Shown here piece after piece: positions 23,150 to 36,640 of a DNA stretch of 64,000 nt. This stretch comes from Neurospora intermedia (taxonomy: Eukaryota; Ascomycota; Sordariomycetes; Sordariales; Sordariaceae), in the NCBI GenBank assembly GCA_037102815.1, contig BTPP01000006.1:3378235-3442234 (forward strand), in the 5' to 3' direction. Positions within the stretch are counted from its first letter, which is position 1. Every line of letters starts with the position of its first letter. The translations under genes and the position numbers were made by a program. The notes below the pieces were generated by a model that saw nothing but the letters and a program-made list of their open reading frames with translations, ran no database searches and was not told the DNA's origin.

Positions 23150-24780
23150 GTAGCGATTATACGTCTTTTTTACCCGTTAGTAGTACTAACGATCTTATTA
23201 ACTTTAGTGCCCCTCTTAAAAGTATACTGTTTAATTTGAACAATATTTATAAAATATTTAATAAAATTGTTAATACTACCGACGTTGCTGTTTATTAAGC
23301 AATATTTATTAAACTCCTTCTATCGGTAGCGGTTAACGACCTTCTTATTAGTATTAATAATAACAAGGAAAAGAAGACTATTCCCTACGCTTATTTCGAT
23401 ATAGTTAATAATATTATTTAAAACCCTACCTTCCGTTCGATTATTACTCTATTCGGTCGCTTTTATTATAATAACTTCGCTTAATATAAGGATATTGCTA
23501 TCGACTTCGAATATAGTAAAAACGAATTAAAGACTACCCGCGCGGTAATTACTAAGGTTTAAAACGATTTCAATTAAAAGAACTTCGACTATTTTAATTT
23601 AATAACCGAATTTAGTACCCTTTAGAAGAAATTCGACAATCTTACTATAGACTACGCCGTATTTAAATCTTATAGTACTAATATTAGGACTTTATATAAT
23701 AACCTTACTAAAATATCCAGTACCAGTACTAATACTAATAAAATATCGTCCTTAAAGCAAACTATAAAGAATCCGCCGATCTTTACCGGTAAAGAGAACG
23801 TTAATACTATTCGCAGGTACAAAATCTTTAAAGTATAGCGTTTCTATATTTAATCCTAGTAGAAGTACAACCCCCTCCTTTATATTAATAAGGACGTTAA
23901 AATTATTTACACCGCTATACTATTAGGTCCTAAAATTTTATTAGGTATTTAAAATAATTTAAATATTATTTAGAGTAGAGGAAATACAGATTCTTAACGT
24001 TGGAAGATAAGCGCCGAATTTATAAAGTACCTAATTACCTATTTCTAGAACGTTAATTTGAAAATAGACATTAGTCGTTACTTCAAAGAGTTCTTTATAA
24101 AGAATATATTTTTTATAGAATTTAAATTAGAATTTACTAATTTAATAAACTTCTATAACTTTAATAACTCTATAAAGGTCTACTACCTATATAATAAGAT
24201 TAATAAGCGCCTCTATAATACTTTCGTATATTGCAACCTTCCTAAGGCTAACAATTTTAAAAAATAGTTTATAATCTACCGTATAATCGCCGGTAATTTA
24301 AAGGATACCAACCACCGCTATAAGATAAATGCCTATATTTTTAATAACGGTACCCCTACTAATAGAAGCTCTAATAGTACTAATACTAATACGGACAGTA
24401 CTAACTCCCGTAGCGCTAATAACGTTCCTATTAGTTAGAGTAGTAATAAAATAAACTTCGACACTATCGACCTTACTATTTTTATTTATAAAGATATTTT
24501 CGACTAATATACCTATAAGGGTAAATACCGCTACTATAATAGTAATAATTATATTGCCCGTAATTACTTCACTTCGGTTAATTATAATTCCTAAAGTTCT
24601 TAATATAATAAGGGTAAGAAGAATAAAGGTAGAGGAAGAGGTAAGGGTTATTATAATAAGGAAGAAATCCGCATTACTAAAATTATATCTACTACTACTA
24701 CCGCTACTACCCTAATTATAACCGCCGCCGCCGCTGCCACTACAGCCGGTAATAAGTATTATAACGAATTGGAAAATACT
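23150..24780 (+). pseudogene. Inner Gypsy gag remnant
   Basis: Plus-strand reading gives a gag-like protein broken by TAA/TAG, including an unbroken stretch at 24058-24267 (FKEFFIKNIFFIEFKLEFTN). A zinc-knuckle-like segment follows near 24520-24570 (KYRYYNSNNYIARNYF), where Cys positions now read Tyr, the TGY-to-TAY change expected from RIP. A basic, Gly/Lys-rich tail near 24610-24660 fits a nucleocapsid. Confidence 0.65.
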
Positions 24781-26359
24781 TAGCCTCTATACTTAATTGC
24801 ATATAGAAGCCCTTCCTATTATTATTATAGAGACGAATTTTAGACTTTTTAAAGTTAGAGGATTTAGAGGAGGTTAAAATATAATTGTTAAATAGTTCTA
24901 CTTCCCTAAATTTAATACTTTTATCCTTTTATATTATAATTAAATCGTATAAAATTTATTGTATCGCCCTTATTAATTTTAACTATTTTGCGTTTATTTT
25001 TATTAATCGCTCTTTCGTTACTAAATACAACCTCCCTTATTTCCGCCTCCGTTAGGCAAAGAAGTTCGTTCTCGCTAATAGAATAATTAAAAGTATTATT
25101 TTTGAAGGGGTAATAATTAAATTCTACGTTAAGTATTATACCGAAATAATTACCTTCCTAATTTATAATATTTCGAGGAACTACCTAATTATTTTAGGAT
25201 TCCTATAGATATAATATTATAAATTAAAGATTAATTACAATTAGTATAGGGTACGTTTTACTAGCCCGGTATATAGGGGATAATATTTGCCTATTAACTT
25301 TTCTAGAAATTAATTAAAAGCGTCGAGAGCCTTTACTAACCGGATTTTAACTGCGGCTATCTATAGTAGGGTCGCCCTAATTCCCTAACTTTTATTAAAA
25401 TATAATATAGTTAGGGAAGTACTAGTATTAATAATAGTAATAACCCTAGGGGATAAGGTTGCGGGCCTTGCCGAAGATATACTAGTATTGGTACTCCCTT
25501 CGCAAAACGGAGCTACTAATTTTATTTAAGTAGAATTATTACCGCCGCCGCCGCTACCGCCGCCGCTACTACCTTCTAGGGTAGAAGAAGTTATAGCGAT
25601 TTTACTTACTATTTAAACCGGCTACCGACCTATCTCGCCCCCTATTAAAATACTAATAGCTAGTAGGGCCGAATTTAAGGTTAGTATTACCGGTACGGCT
25701 ACTCTTCTAGTTAAGATTAAAAGCCTAGTACTCTACAAACTTTATATCTACTTTAACGGCTAATATATTTCCGTAGGTACGAAGCGCCCCTATACCGGTT
25801 GCTACTATAATTTTAATACAGACTCTTCTATTAAACTAAATAATATTAAGGAATTTAATATAGTTACTTTCAATTTTGTTTATAAATCCTAATAATTATA
25901 ATTGTACGTTACGAATTATATTAAGTTCGAAAGGTTGGCTACCGCGGTAGAAATCCGGGATATAGATTTAATTAAGGAAATAATCGTAAATATTATAATT
26001 AGTAACGGTTAATAGTATAAGGAAAGTCTCCCTCCCTAATTCTACTCTTTTATTAATAATTTAGCTAGCGCTTACTTATCCGAAGAATTTTGAGAAACGG
26101 CGATTCTAATTAAAATAATCTACTTAACCGATATATTCAATTAAGATACGCTTTTTTATAAAGAAACGATTTAGCGTATATATTTAATTAAAATTTTTAA
26201 CGAAGATATAAGGAAGTTCCTCGATAAAACCGACCGTCCAATTAAAATAAGAAACGAAATTATTATTATCCTAAAGAAAATAAAGGGATAATATTATATT
26301 AATAAAGTAATAGCCTTCCTCCTATCCTTAACTAAAAAGATCCCATTTAACCAATCCTA

Positions 26360-27900
26360 CGATTATAAAATTAAATTTTAGCTGGGAATAATCCCGCCCA
26401 ACGTAAGGCCGCACTGTATATTCCTAATTGAAATTAGTATTATTAAAAAATAGATTAATAATAATTTAAGAAAGAGTTTTATCCGCCTATCTTAATCGGC
26501 GGCTACTTCCCCTATCCTCCTAATAAAGAAGCTGGGCGGTAGCGTCCGTATTTATATTGATTATTAAAGTATTAATAATATAATATTAAAATTATACTAT
26601 CTACTACTATTAATTAAAAAAATATTCGACGCTATCTACCGTACGAGGATTTTTATTAAATTTAATATAATTACTATATTTAATAGAATCCGTATAAAGG
26701 AAAAATATAAATAGCTAATTACGTTTATAACCCGTTTCGGCCTCTATAAATCTATTATTTACCCATTTAGTCTCTAGGGCACCCTAAGGACGTTTTAGAA
26801 CTATATTAATAACGTTCTATATAATATTTTTAATATATATACGATAGCGTACTTTAATAACATTCTAATTTATTTAAATAACGAAATAAACTATAAAAGC
26901 TACGTTAGGGAGGTCCTCTAGCAAATAATCCGAACGGGATTTTAAATTAATATTAATAAGTACGAATTCTATATTATAAAGACAAAATACTTAAGTTTAA
27001 TTATTATACTAAGAGGATTTAAAATAGACTCCGATAAGGTTTTTACTATTGTAATTTAGGAAGTTCTAGAAATTAAAAGAACGTTATAACGCTTCCTAAG
27101 CTTTACTAATTTCTATCAACAATTTATTAAATACTTTTCGATTATTATTAATTCGCTATACGAATTAATAAAGAAGTCGGTTAATTAGTAATAGACTAAC
27201 TAATATTAAAAGTCCTTTAAGGCCTTCAAAAAGGCCTTTAATAATAGTTTAGTACTTTAAATCTATAATTAATTTAAATAGACCGTCGTTGAGACGGACG
27301 CTTTAAATTGGGCCTATAGTAGTATACTATCCTAATATAATAAGAAGAAAATTTTATACTTAGTCGCTTACTTTAACTAACGATATTCCTTAGCCGAATA
27401 TAATTATAATATTTATAATAAAGAATTGTTCGCTATTATTAAAACCCTCGAAAAGTAGCGCCTTAAATTAGAAGGTACTTAAGAATTGTTCGAAATCCTT
27501 ACTAATTATAAAAATTTAAAGACCTTTATAATTAATAAATAATTTACCCCCTATTATATATATTAATTTTAATTCCTCTCCTATTTTAATTTTATAATTA
27601 AATACCGCTTTAAATCTTTATAGGTACGTCCCGATGTATTAAATAGGAAGCTAGAAGATTTGCCTAAAAATAAAGCCAATAAAAGGTTACTAGCTAGGAA
27701 TAAAGTTTTATTCGATTATAATATTTTTATTAACGGAGTATTCGTTCTAAAAGACGAGGGTGAGGAGGTTAATATTAGTACCAAATATATTTACGATTTA
27801 AAGGTACTAAACGAGAAATTAATAAATAATTTAGTAGTAGAGGGTTATAAAAAATCGATAATACTTTAGAATATTATTATATATTTATTAGACCCCAACC
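26360..27900 (+). pseudogene. Inner Gypsy reverse transcriptase and RNase H remnant
   Basis: The reading frame holds ILLIKKLGGSVRIYIDY, then FDAIYRTRIFIKFNIIT, FITRFGLYKSIIYPF and the catalytic box as YFNNILIYLNN (YxDD with both Asp changed to Asn). RNase H-like sequence follows, including an unbroken stretch at 27660-27869. Stops are TAA/TAG. The block order is that of Ty3/Gypsy pol. Confidence 0.85.
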
Positions 27901-28019
27901 GTCGAATATAATTTAAAAAAGTTAAGGACTATATAAAACGGATCCCCTTCGTTGAATACCGAATAATTTAAAGATAGGCGTACTTCCGTAGTACCGTCTT
28001 CGTCGACCCTATTAATATA

Positions 28020-29300
28020 GAACTTTATCTCTCGCTCCTCCGATATATTTATAATTTGCTTACCGCCGGCTACCCGGGTCGTAAGAAGACCTATTTACTA
28101 CTATCGCGGTCTTTCTTTTAATTTAGAATATACGCTACGGTCCGGTTATACTACAAAGCTTATTTAATATATACTAAATCTAAACTATTATAATACGCCC
28201 CCTATAGTTTTTTAAAACCGTTGGCGGTACTATTCGTACTATAGAAGGATATTTTAATCGATTATATTACCCTACTTACGCCCTATCTATATTATAAATA
28301 AAATTTTAAGTACGTTACTATTGTTATTAATTAATTAATAAAAATATAATATTATATCCCTACCGTAGGCTTAACGGCGGAGGAATTAGTAGAACGTTTT
28401 ATAGAGAGAGTCTATAATATTTATAGACTATTGGATTCTATTATCTTTAACCGTAGTACCCAATTTATTTCGTAATTTTAGAGAGCTTTATTATTATAAT
28501 TAGAAGTTACCTTTAAACCCTCTTCTACTTTCTACCCTATTACTAATAGTTAAATCGAACGTATTAATACTAAGATAGAAAAATACTTTCGCCTCTATAT
28601 TAATTGGGTATAGGACGATTAAATAAATTGGTTACTAATTACAGAATTCGTTAGGAATAACTTAATTTCTAAAATTACTAATATCTCCCCCTTCTTTACT
28701 AACTACGGTTTTTACCCCTATATAGGCATCGAACCAATTAAATTATACCTATTAGAGATATTGGCGGTATAATAAACTAAATACTTTAAAGCTAATAAAT
28801 TAATTAACCGGTTTAAATAAATATTAGACTTTATTACGAACTAAATATAATAAGCTTAGTAATACTACAAGGATAATACGAATACCTATCGATTAGATAT
28901 ACTAAAGTATAAAAAGGGGAATAGGGTCCTTTTTAATATTAAGAACTTTAATACTAGCCGCCCCTATACTAAATTTATACCCCTCTTTAAAGGACTATTC
29001 GAAATCCTTAAAGTAAATAGTTATCGAATTATACTTAAATTCCTAATTAATATAAAGTATAGCTTAACGTTTTACGTTAATAAAGTTAAATTATAGGACG
29101 AAGAGGGTTTACTAGGATAGATAGACGTAGAGGAATAGGACGTTCGCGTTAACTATAGCCGAATTATAAAGAGGACCGATAATAGGGAGGATTTTATAGA
29201 ATATAAATTCGAGAGGATTAATAAATGCCGGAAGAATAATAAGGGTCGTTAGGAATATTTCATCGTTTGGGTACCCCTATATATATTGTTATAGTAGCCG
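28020..29300 (+). pseudogene. Inner Gypsy integrase and chromodomain-like remnant
   Basis: An HHCC-finger-like start (AGYPGRKKTYLLLSRSF near 28066-28120) is followed by a core with IIFNRSTQFIS near 28440-28470 and LEVTFKPSSTFYPITNS near 28500-28550. A C-terminal GPY-type and chromodomain-like segment lies near 29190-29290 (EYKFERINKC, KNNKGR). The chromodomain class of Gypsy elements is common in fungi. All frames are broken. Confidence 0.75.
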
Positions 29301-29574
29301 TGCGCCGATATATTTATAGCCCCCAATACTATACGGGCTTTCTACGACAAATACCCGGAAATATTATACTTATTAGCCTAGGCGGTAGTAGAGAAGAGGC
29401 AGAAAGAGAAGGAGAAGGAAGTAGAACGGGAAGTTCCAACTCTATAGTAGAAGTTACAACGATAATTACTAGTAGCGGTAAAGGCTTTTCGAAAATAGAT
29501 TGTTCGTTTAATAGGGATTTCTATTATTTTATATAATATTAGTTAGCTATATAGCTTCTTTTAGTCCGGGGAAG

Positions 29575-29830
29575 TATTATAGGGCTAGCCTATATATTTT
29601 ATGCCTAGTGCTAGCGTACAGTAGTTTCTAAGACTATTATATACTATTATTATTGTCGGCGAATTGCCGGTAGTTGATTGGTCAGAACGCCGCCTGCCGC
29701 GGGTCGGTCAGACCCGCCGGCGGTCGCCTTTATAAGGCTAGCCTTCCGGGCACTCGGCTACACTTCTCTTCCTTTCTCCTTCGTGCAATTATGTATAATC
29801 ACATCTACTATCTACCCTTTGCCCGTGATA
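29575..29830 (+). repeat. 3' LTR of inner Gypsy element
   Basis: The 256-bp partner of 22625-22880. It begins TATTATAGGGCTAGCC after a CCGGGGAAG purine-rich end and finishes CCCGTGATA. It has more C-to-T changes in its first third than the 5' LTR, while its GC-rich core is almost the same. Confidence 0.93.
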
Positions 29831-29835
29831 AGTGC

Positions 29836-31750
29836 CTATAGGATAGGGAATTTATTCTTAGAATAAGTAAAATCCTACTAACTATAATTAAACTAGTATA
29901 TTTCCTATTAAAATTAACGTCCCTAGCCGAAAAGAAATATAGTTCTACGGAAGTAGAAATCGCAATTATTATCTAAGCCCTATAGAAACTTCGAAAAATA
30001 ATTCAATTTAACGAATATTGGGTCAACGTTATTACTAACTATACTTCCACTACCGGGATCGTTAAGTATACTTCGTTACGTACGATAGATCTAGCTAAAG
30101 CTAACTTAAAGCTTATAAATACTGCTAATTAGGCGTTATAATTCAATTTAAATATATTTTATATTTCTAGACTATTAAATATCGTACTAGATATACTATT
30201 AAAACTACCGACCGCTAAGACTACGGATAAGAATAATATTTCTAATAAATTGGCTAATATTTAATTTAATTTTACAGAAGTATAAAATATTAATTATTAA
30301 AATAATTTTAACGCCTTTTTATTTATATATATTAAAATTATCCCGGATACATATTAAATTTTATTAATTATCGTATTGGAATTTCGCTAATAATTAATCG
30401 AGGTTTATCCTAAAAATCCCAAATATATTAGGGTTCTCCAGTTAATTAATAAAATTAATACTCTAAAGTATATCTATATACAACGATTAGGAAAGCGCCT
30501 AAATCTACCGGCAAGCCCCTATTTATTCGAAGATAAATTACTTTACTATATTAACTATTAAGACGTACGTCGGTTGTATATTCCTCGGATTTACGTACAA
30601 AAAATATTAGAGCTAGTATATAATAAGAAATACTATTTTAGGATTAATTGGATAATAAATAATTTAGTATACTTTTATATAAAGTAAAAGACTTAAATAG
30701 TGTACGAATACGTTAAATATTACGAAGTTTACCGTTAAAATTAGCGGGATAGGTAGCCGACCCTTAGAGAACTACTATTAATTCGGACGTTCCTAAGGCT
30801 ATTTTATATAGTTATTATAAACTTTATTACCAATATACCGATAATTAAAGCGGCCGGTACTATATAGGCTCTAGAAAGTTTCCCGGAATTTAATACTATA
30901 TATACTATTATTTATAAATTTAATAAAAAGGTGCTATTTATAACTAAATATTCTATTTATAGTACGTAGGAATAAATTAAGGTATTACTTTAGATTTTAC
31001 AACTTTATAAGTAAGGTTTACCAATAGTTATTATTAACGACCGAAATCCTAAATTTATTTCTACTATTTAAAAGAATATTTTTAAGGTATTAGCTATTAA
31101 TTTACTATTTTCAACGGCCTACTACACTTAAACGGACGGACAATCGGAAAAAACGAATTAGATTATTGAAATAGCTATTCGTATATAGTATATAACGAAC
31201 ATTATTCTTTAAACGTTAATATTAGTAGTATTATAATATAATTTAAATAATATTATCTAATCTACTATCGGATTATTACCAAATAAACTAATATATAACT
31301 TCAAACTACGGGCGGCCTTCAATCTACTTATACCGGATAATTAAAAAGCTACTACAGTAGAGTCTTTAATTATTATATATTAAAAATATTAATTCGAAGC
31401 TATAAAGTTTATTAATCGGGCTAGAATAGCTATTAAAGAATAATATAATTCTAAATATTTTCCAATAACATTCAACGTAAATAATAAAATTTATTTACGT
31501 TTGGATAAAGGTTATTATTTATTTAGAAGTCCGAAGAAGAAATAGTTAATAGAAAGAATAGGCCCTTATCGGATTCTCGAAAAAATTAGCCTACTAATTT
31601 ATAAGTTCGACTTACCTAGTATTTAACGTACCTATCCTATTATTTCCGTAATACATCTTTATAAGTTAGTATAAAATTCCGATCCTTTTAATCGCAAAGT
31701 TCTACTACTATTGCCGGTTAAAATTAATAGCTAAAAAGAATAAGAAGTCG
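29836..31750 (+). pseudogene. Outer Gypsy RNase H and integrase remnant
   Basis: Continues the outer pol after the inner insertion. RNase H-like sequence covers about 29840-30240 and an integrase core follows, with INDRNPKFISTI near 31033-31068 and TDGQSEKTN near 31131-31157, the second and third parts of the DDE core region. A GPYRILEKISLLIYKFDLP segment near 31562-31616 is the integrase C-terminal GPY motif. TAA/TAG codons break all frames. Confidence 0.82.
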
Positions 31751-32561
31751 AAAATCTTGTAATTAAAAGTTAAGGACCGTTAAATATACAATATTTAATT
31801 AAATAGATTAGGTACTAAAATAAGGATAATATATAAAAACTATATAATAAATTTATAAAGAATTCGAAGGAGCTAGTAAGGGACTTTAATGTAAAATATC
31901 CGCTAGAATTACCGTTTAAAAGCAATTGTAGAAGGGTAATTTAGTATGTTAGTAGTATAATCCTATAGAAGCGTCGTTAAAATAAATAAAGGAAGTGACC
32001 GTTTTTTCGCTAAAAGAAGGGGAAGTTACCGGAAATTATAAGAGTTTGAGAATTTTTTCCTTTATTTTATATTTTATTTTCTTTTTTATTAAGTATTTTT
32101 GTAAGAAGTTATATTTTCTGTAATTTTCTATTAAAATTTTTAGAATTCTATTTAAAAATACGCTTAAGCGGAGGTAAGTTTAGTACTAATAGTATATAAA
32201 ATAATATACTACACGCTATTTACAATTTCAATTAAAATATTTTCTATTTCAATTAGGTAAGTACGTATAGTCGTATAAAAGTAATAGTAACTATAATTAT
32301 ATATAATAAACAGCCCCGGTAGGTAGGTACTTGTAGAGGAAGAGTTTTAATACGTATATACAACTTTCAAAAGAAATTAAAATTATCCAACTATTTTTAC
32401 CCTCTCTCTTTTTTACCCTAGTAACTTTACTATTACTTATTCTATCCTTATAACGTTTAATTCTATTACGGTTTTTGTTATATAATAATTTTATTAGACT
32501 AATTATTATTTATTAATTTACCTTATTTTACATTCGTTAATTATAACCTCGGTATATTAAA

Positions 32562-34860
32562 ATAGCTAACGTTAATATAGAATCCCCGCTGCCGGTTAAT
32601 AATATAATCGCTACCTTTAATAATTAAATTAATAGTTCTAATTATAATAGTAACCTACGTAATTTTACTATAAACCGGCAATTTGCCCCGTAATCGCTCG
32701 AATATAACCCCTAGTTTAATATACTAGCTAATATAATAAAATACTTCAACCGTTATACTATTAACGGTATTCCTAATAAGATTATCAATTTAAAAATTAA
32801 TAGTATATATATTATACTACCCAACTTTATAGCTAATTTTATTAAATAAATAGACGTAATCCCGCTCGGATAATTCTTTAATTATGTCCGTTATAAGTAT
32901 ATTATTAATACGTTCAATAATTTCGGTTAAAACTGTACCCTCTACAATCCGTTTATTTGCTTCCCTAAGTTTTTTAATACTATTTAAAGCATTCTAATAT
33001 ATAACCCCAAAAAAATAGATAATAGTAGACGTATAATATTAATCTTAACCGCTAATTATCTTTTTATATTATACGAAAATAAATTGTACTCCGTTTTATA
33101 TAGTATTATCGATTATACAAATAAATTAATCAATTTAGATATAGTAATTTTATATTCCTTCGAAGGCAATTTTACTTACTTTACGCCCGTATTCTTATTA
33201 AATAGATTGCTTAAAGATTTAATTCCTAATAGTTACTATAGACCCTAATAAGAGTAAATATCTAACGCTATTACTAATTTTAACGATATTTAAATTTAAG
33301 AATTGTATTCTAATAGAAAGTTCGATTTAATTTATATAATAGTAATTAAATTCGGCGATACTATTTTTAGAAGAAAATATATAGAGGAGCTTATTATTAT
33401 TAGTAAACGCCTCTAGGCGCGCTTCCTACCGGCTCTCTATACGGTTTACCCTAATAGCTATATCGTTAAGAGTAGCGACTTCGATTTCTTCGAAATTTAG
33501 GAATATAGGGAAATCGTTTAATTAATTAATAAAGCTCGTGAAATCTTATAGCTAATAATTAAACCGGCCTCTATCCTATTTCGTATTAAAACTCTAATTA
33601 TTAAAGTAACTCCGAAAAAGGTACGTAAAACTCTAACCCGAATTGTATAATTCCGTTCAGCTATTGTTAGTAAGAGTAATAATAAAGGAAAAATATATCC
33701 AACCCTTGTTAATACCCTCGTTAACTATAATAAAAATTATATTAATTTTAGCGTCGAGGTCGATTAAGAGTTATATACGGAAATCGAAAAGATTGTTAAG
33801 GTATATATAGAGAATAAAGAAGAATATAAGAGATAATTCGCTAGCAATTACTCTTTCTTATAATATAAGTTAATTTATAATACTAAAGCAATTCTTAACC
33901 TTACTTTTAATAAGAAACGCAACGGTAATACTAATTTTACTAATTATATCCCCTTAAAAGCAATATTGCTTGCTATCTAGTACTCTAACTATAGTACTAA
34001 ATTTCCTAAGCAAATCGGTAGTTTATTAAGTAAATTTAATTATTTTTATTATACTTAGGTAGTACCCGCTAAATCGGCCTTAAATAAACTTCCTATAGTT
34101 AAGAAAATAATTAACCGTACTATTGAAGTTAATAAAGAACTTATAATACCTATTAACTTTATTTCTTACGAAGAGATTAAGGGAATATTAACGAGCACTT
34201 CAGAAAAATAAACTACAGTATTAGCAATTTCTAACGAATATTAAAGAAGAATTATATAAATAATATAAATAAAATTAATATCCCTTTATACTAAATTTAA
34301 AAAAGCGTAAGAGTTTTATATTTAATGCTATCCTACTATTTCGTTTATTAATAGAATTCGCGTACCCGATACTCTTCCTAGTATTGCTACTCCTCGTAGT
34401 ATTTATTCTAGTAATCTTTCGCTTTAACCTATACCCGGCTTAACTAAATTATCTAATAAATTTTATACTATATTAGTTCGCTCGGGCTTTTACTTTAATA
34501 CCTTATCTTCTACCTACTCTCTTTACTATAGCTACCTTCCTACTAATTAGGAGTAAGAAGACTCTTTACTAGGACGCAAGCAGTCCCATTAAAATATATA
34601 TTATATAAACGAGAATAATAAAATAAAAGAAAATAAATTTAACGATCGCTTACTTCGTCGCGGATATAATTACTAAGGGATCGGTACTAGGTTATCGAAC
34701 TATATACTCTATTCGGGTAGGCGTATATTTTTATATTTATTAGCTAATTTGGATATAGGCGAATAGATAGAGACTCTAATAGATAACCGGATTTTTTATA
34801 TATATAGTTAAATTTAATAATATTATGTAAATAGCGAACACTCTTCTCCTTTTATCAAGG
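32562..34860 (+). pseudogene. Unrecognised third frame of outer Gypsy element
   Basis: Between integrase and the 3' LTR, one plus-strand frame reads about 750 codons with only TAA/TAG interruptions and long clear runs, one of about 85 codons around 33000-33250. It ends near the polypurine tract. The start is probably the ATA at 32562 (RIP-changed ATG). I see no signal peptide, clear membrane anchor, zinc knuckle or polymerase motif, so an envelope-like role is not supported. Basic segments (TPKKVRKTLTRIV, NKKRNGNTNF) and an Arg-rich C-terminal region (DRLLRRGYNY) suggest nucleic-acid contact. It could be a captured gene or an element-specific accessory protein. The function is unknown. Confidence 0.6.
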
Positions 34861-34866
34861 GGGAGA

Positions 34867-35205
34867 TATTATAGGGTATTTTTAGTAGATACCTAAATAC
34901 TTTGTTTTATTATAGTAGCTACTTATTAAAGCGTATAGTCTATTATATAAGAATATTCGTCCCGTTAACCTTTATTAAAGTTAACGGATTATTAATTTAT
35001 ATTATACCAACTTTATATCTATTTTGTTTACACTTAGTAAAATTGTATATAAGGTCCTAGGTTGAAGCTCGCGATAGGTCTTATCTTTAGCTTCCTTTAA
35101 TAAGACTGTCGTCAATCGTTACGTACTATTGCTCTGTCTAACAACTAGTTGCTCACTCTATTATTCTCTATTGTCATCACTTGTAAAGCACATCTTCGCG
35201 TAACA
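34867..35205 (+). repeat. 3' LTR of outer Gypsy element
   Basis: Full-length 339-bp partner of 16750-17088. It starts TATTATAG right after the polypurine tract and ends CGTAACA. Its last 100 bp are less AT-shifted (CGCGATAGGTC, TAACAACTAG), showing uneven RIP between the two copies. Confidence 0.93.
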
Positions 35206-35210
35206 TCCTC

Positions 35211-36640
35211 GATCTACAATACTATATCTTCCTATATACTCCCAAATTAGTAACGTAGAATAGATTATATATATTTAAACTCTGTAGTGTTAGAGGAGTA
35301 GATTATATACTATTATATAAAGAATAGTACGGACTTTGTATTAGCGACCTTATCTAGTAAGGGGTCGAATCCCGCTTTAGTTCTAATAGTTATTATAACC
35401 CGGGCATTGCACTGTTTTAAATCTTTAAAATCCTCCTTATTATATTACTCCCCGTCGTAGTTCGGCTATACCCAATCTTTCTTAAAGTAATTAATAATAT
35501 TACAATTAATATACTATATATAACGTTATTATTATATATTAAGGAAGGTCTTATCGATCGCGCTAGTAAGTTAGGGGTTACCGTCGGTTATAATTACCGT
35601 AGGGTAAGGGATTTTAAACCTATTATACGCCTCTTTGATATACTAAATTAAGAAGCTAAAACCCTCTTCCCTCTCGTTATTAAGTATTATTTAAAAGACT
35701 AGTATAGAAGTTCTCTCGGGGGTAAAAATCACGCTTTAAATATAGGGGAGATAGTAACGGTTAGTCTTATATATAGCGTCGATTAGGATAGTATATAGGA
35801 ACCTTATTTATATATAGCGCTAGCGGTTAATTAATTAGAATACGTAGCGTAATGTATCCTTATTTTTATCCTCATCCTTACTCTTAAAATTAAAGTAAAT
35901 ATAATAGAGAGTTTTACTTTTGAAATCGTCGTCCAACCGCTTAATAAATACCTATATATTATTGTACCCTTACCTTATATTATAGTGTATTACTTGGCGT
36001 TTATTATTGAAATCGCTATAAGTCTAGGGAATTTCAAAGTATTTTTCCTTAATTATAATAAGAATTATCTATATTATAAGGTCCTATTATAATAAGAGGC
36101 CTTTAAAGAAGCGATTCGCTTCTGGGTTAACCTTATAATCCTATACCTTAGTATAAAATATAATATAGCCTTCTAAAGTACGTAATGGAGGGTAGCCTTA
36201 GTATATTAGATTTATAGCCCGGGTAGTCTACTTCTACCCTGTACGCTTTTTAACTTAGAGTACTACTTTAAAGGGGTAATAGCGCGCCTTCTTTCGTAAT
36301 ATAAACTATTACTTTAAATTCTCGTTAGCGACGACTGGTAGGTAATAATCTATATAGTCGCAATAATATACCTACTTAATAATAGACCTGTCTTCTTCGT
36401 AGCCTAGCTTTTTAAACTTTTAAGTATATTAGGTAACTATACTAAATCGGTAACGACGGCAAAAATTAATAAGGTAGGTAAATAACTTAGTATAATCGTC
36501 AACGGGGTTGAGAGAAAAGAAGGGATTATCTACTAGGATAAACTAGGTAATAGAAGAGTCGAAAATATCGTTATTAGAAGCGAAGGTTTTAATTGAAGAG
36601 TATAATGTACGACGGGGGCGTTGGGCAGCCGTACGAAGGC
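35211..36640 (-). pseudogene. MULE transposase, N-terminal and catalytic remnant
   Basis: Minus-strand translation gives LIDAIYKTNRYYLPY, NEREEGFSFLI, KEAYNRFKIPYPTVIITDGN and FKKDWV in order, broken by TAA/TAG codons. This is the conserved central block of MULE transposases (two of the DDE acidic residues and the strand after them). The frame is cut at the TCCTC duplication (35206-35210) and resumes in the left arm at 16744. The protein is dead. Confidence 0.8.

Larger units (their letters stand above)
22625..29830 (+). mobile_element. Inner Ty3/Gypsy LTR retrotransposon
   Basis: A 7,206-bp element with 256-bp LTRs (22625-22880 and 29575-29830) and an AGTGC duplication. Its order is gag with a zinc-knuckle-like segment, protease region, reverse transcriptase (RIVRIYIDY-like block, then YFNNILIYLNN near 26849-26880), RNase H, integrase with an HHCC-type N-terminus and a C-terminal chromodomain-like segment. 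It lies inside the outer Gypsy pol, so it is the youngest of the three insertions. RIP has destroyed every frame; the longest unbroken pieces are only 60-90 codons. Confidence 0.93.
16750..35205 (+). mobile_element. Outer Ty3/Gypsy LTR retrotransposon with third reading frame
   Basis: LTRs of 339 bp at each end (16750-17088 and 34867-35205) are flanked by the 5-bp duplication TCCTC at 16745-16749 and 35206-35210. A polypurine tract (CAAGGGGGAGA) abuts the 3' LTR. Removing the inner insertion leaves about 11.2 kb, long for a fungal Gypsy element. The order is gag/protease-like region, reverse transcriptase, RNase H, integrase, then an extra frame of about 750 codons. All frames are riddled with TAA/TAG from RIP, and LTR differences appear to be transitions only. 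The gag-pol order and integrase after RNase H place it in Ty3/Gypsy. Confidence 0.92.
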
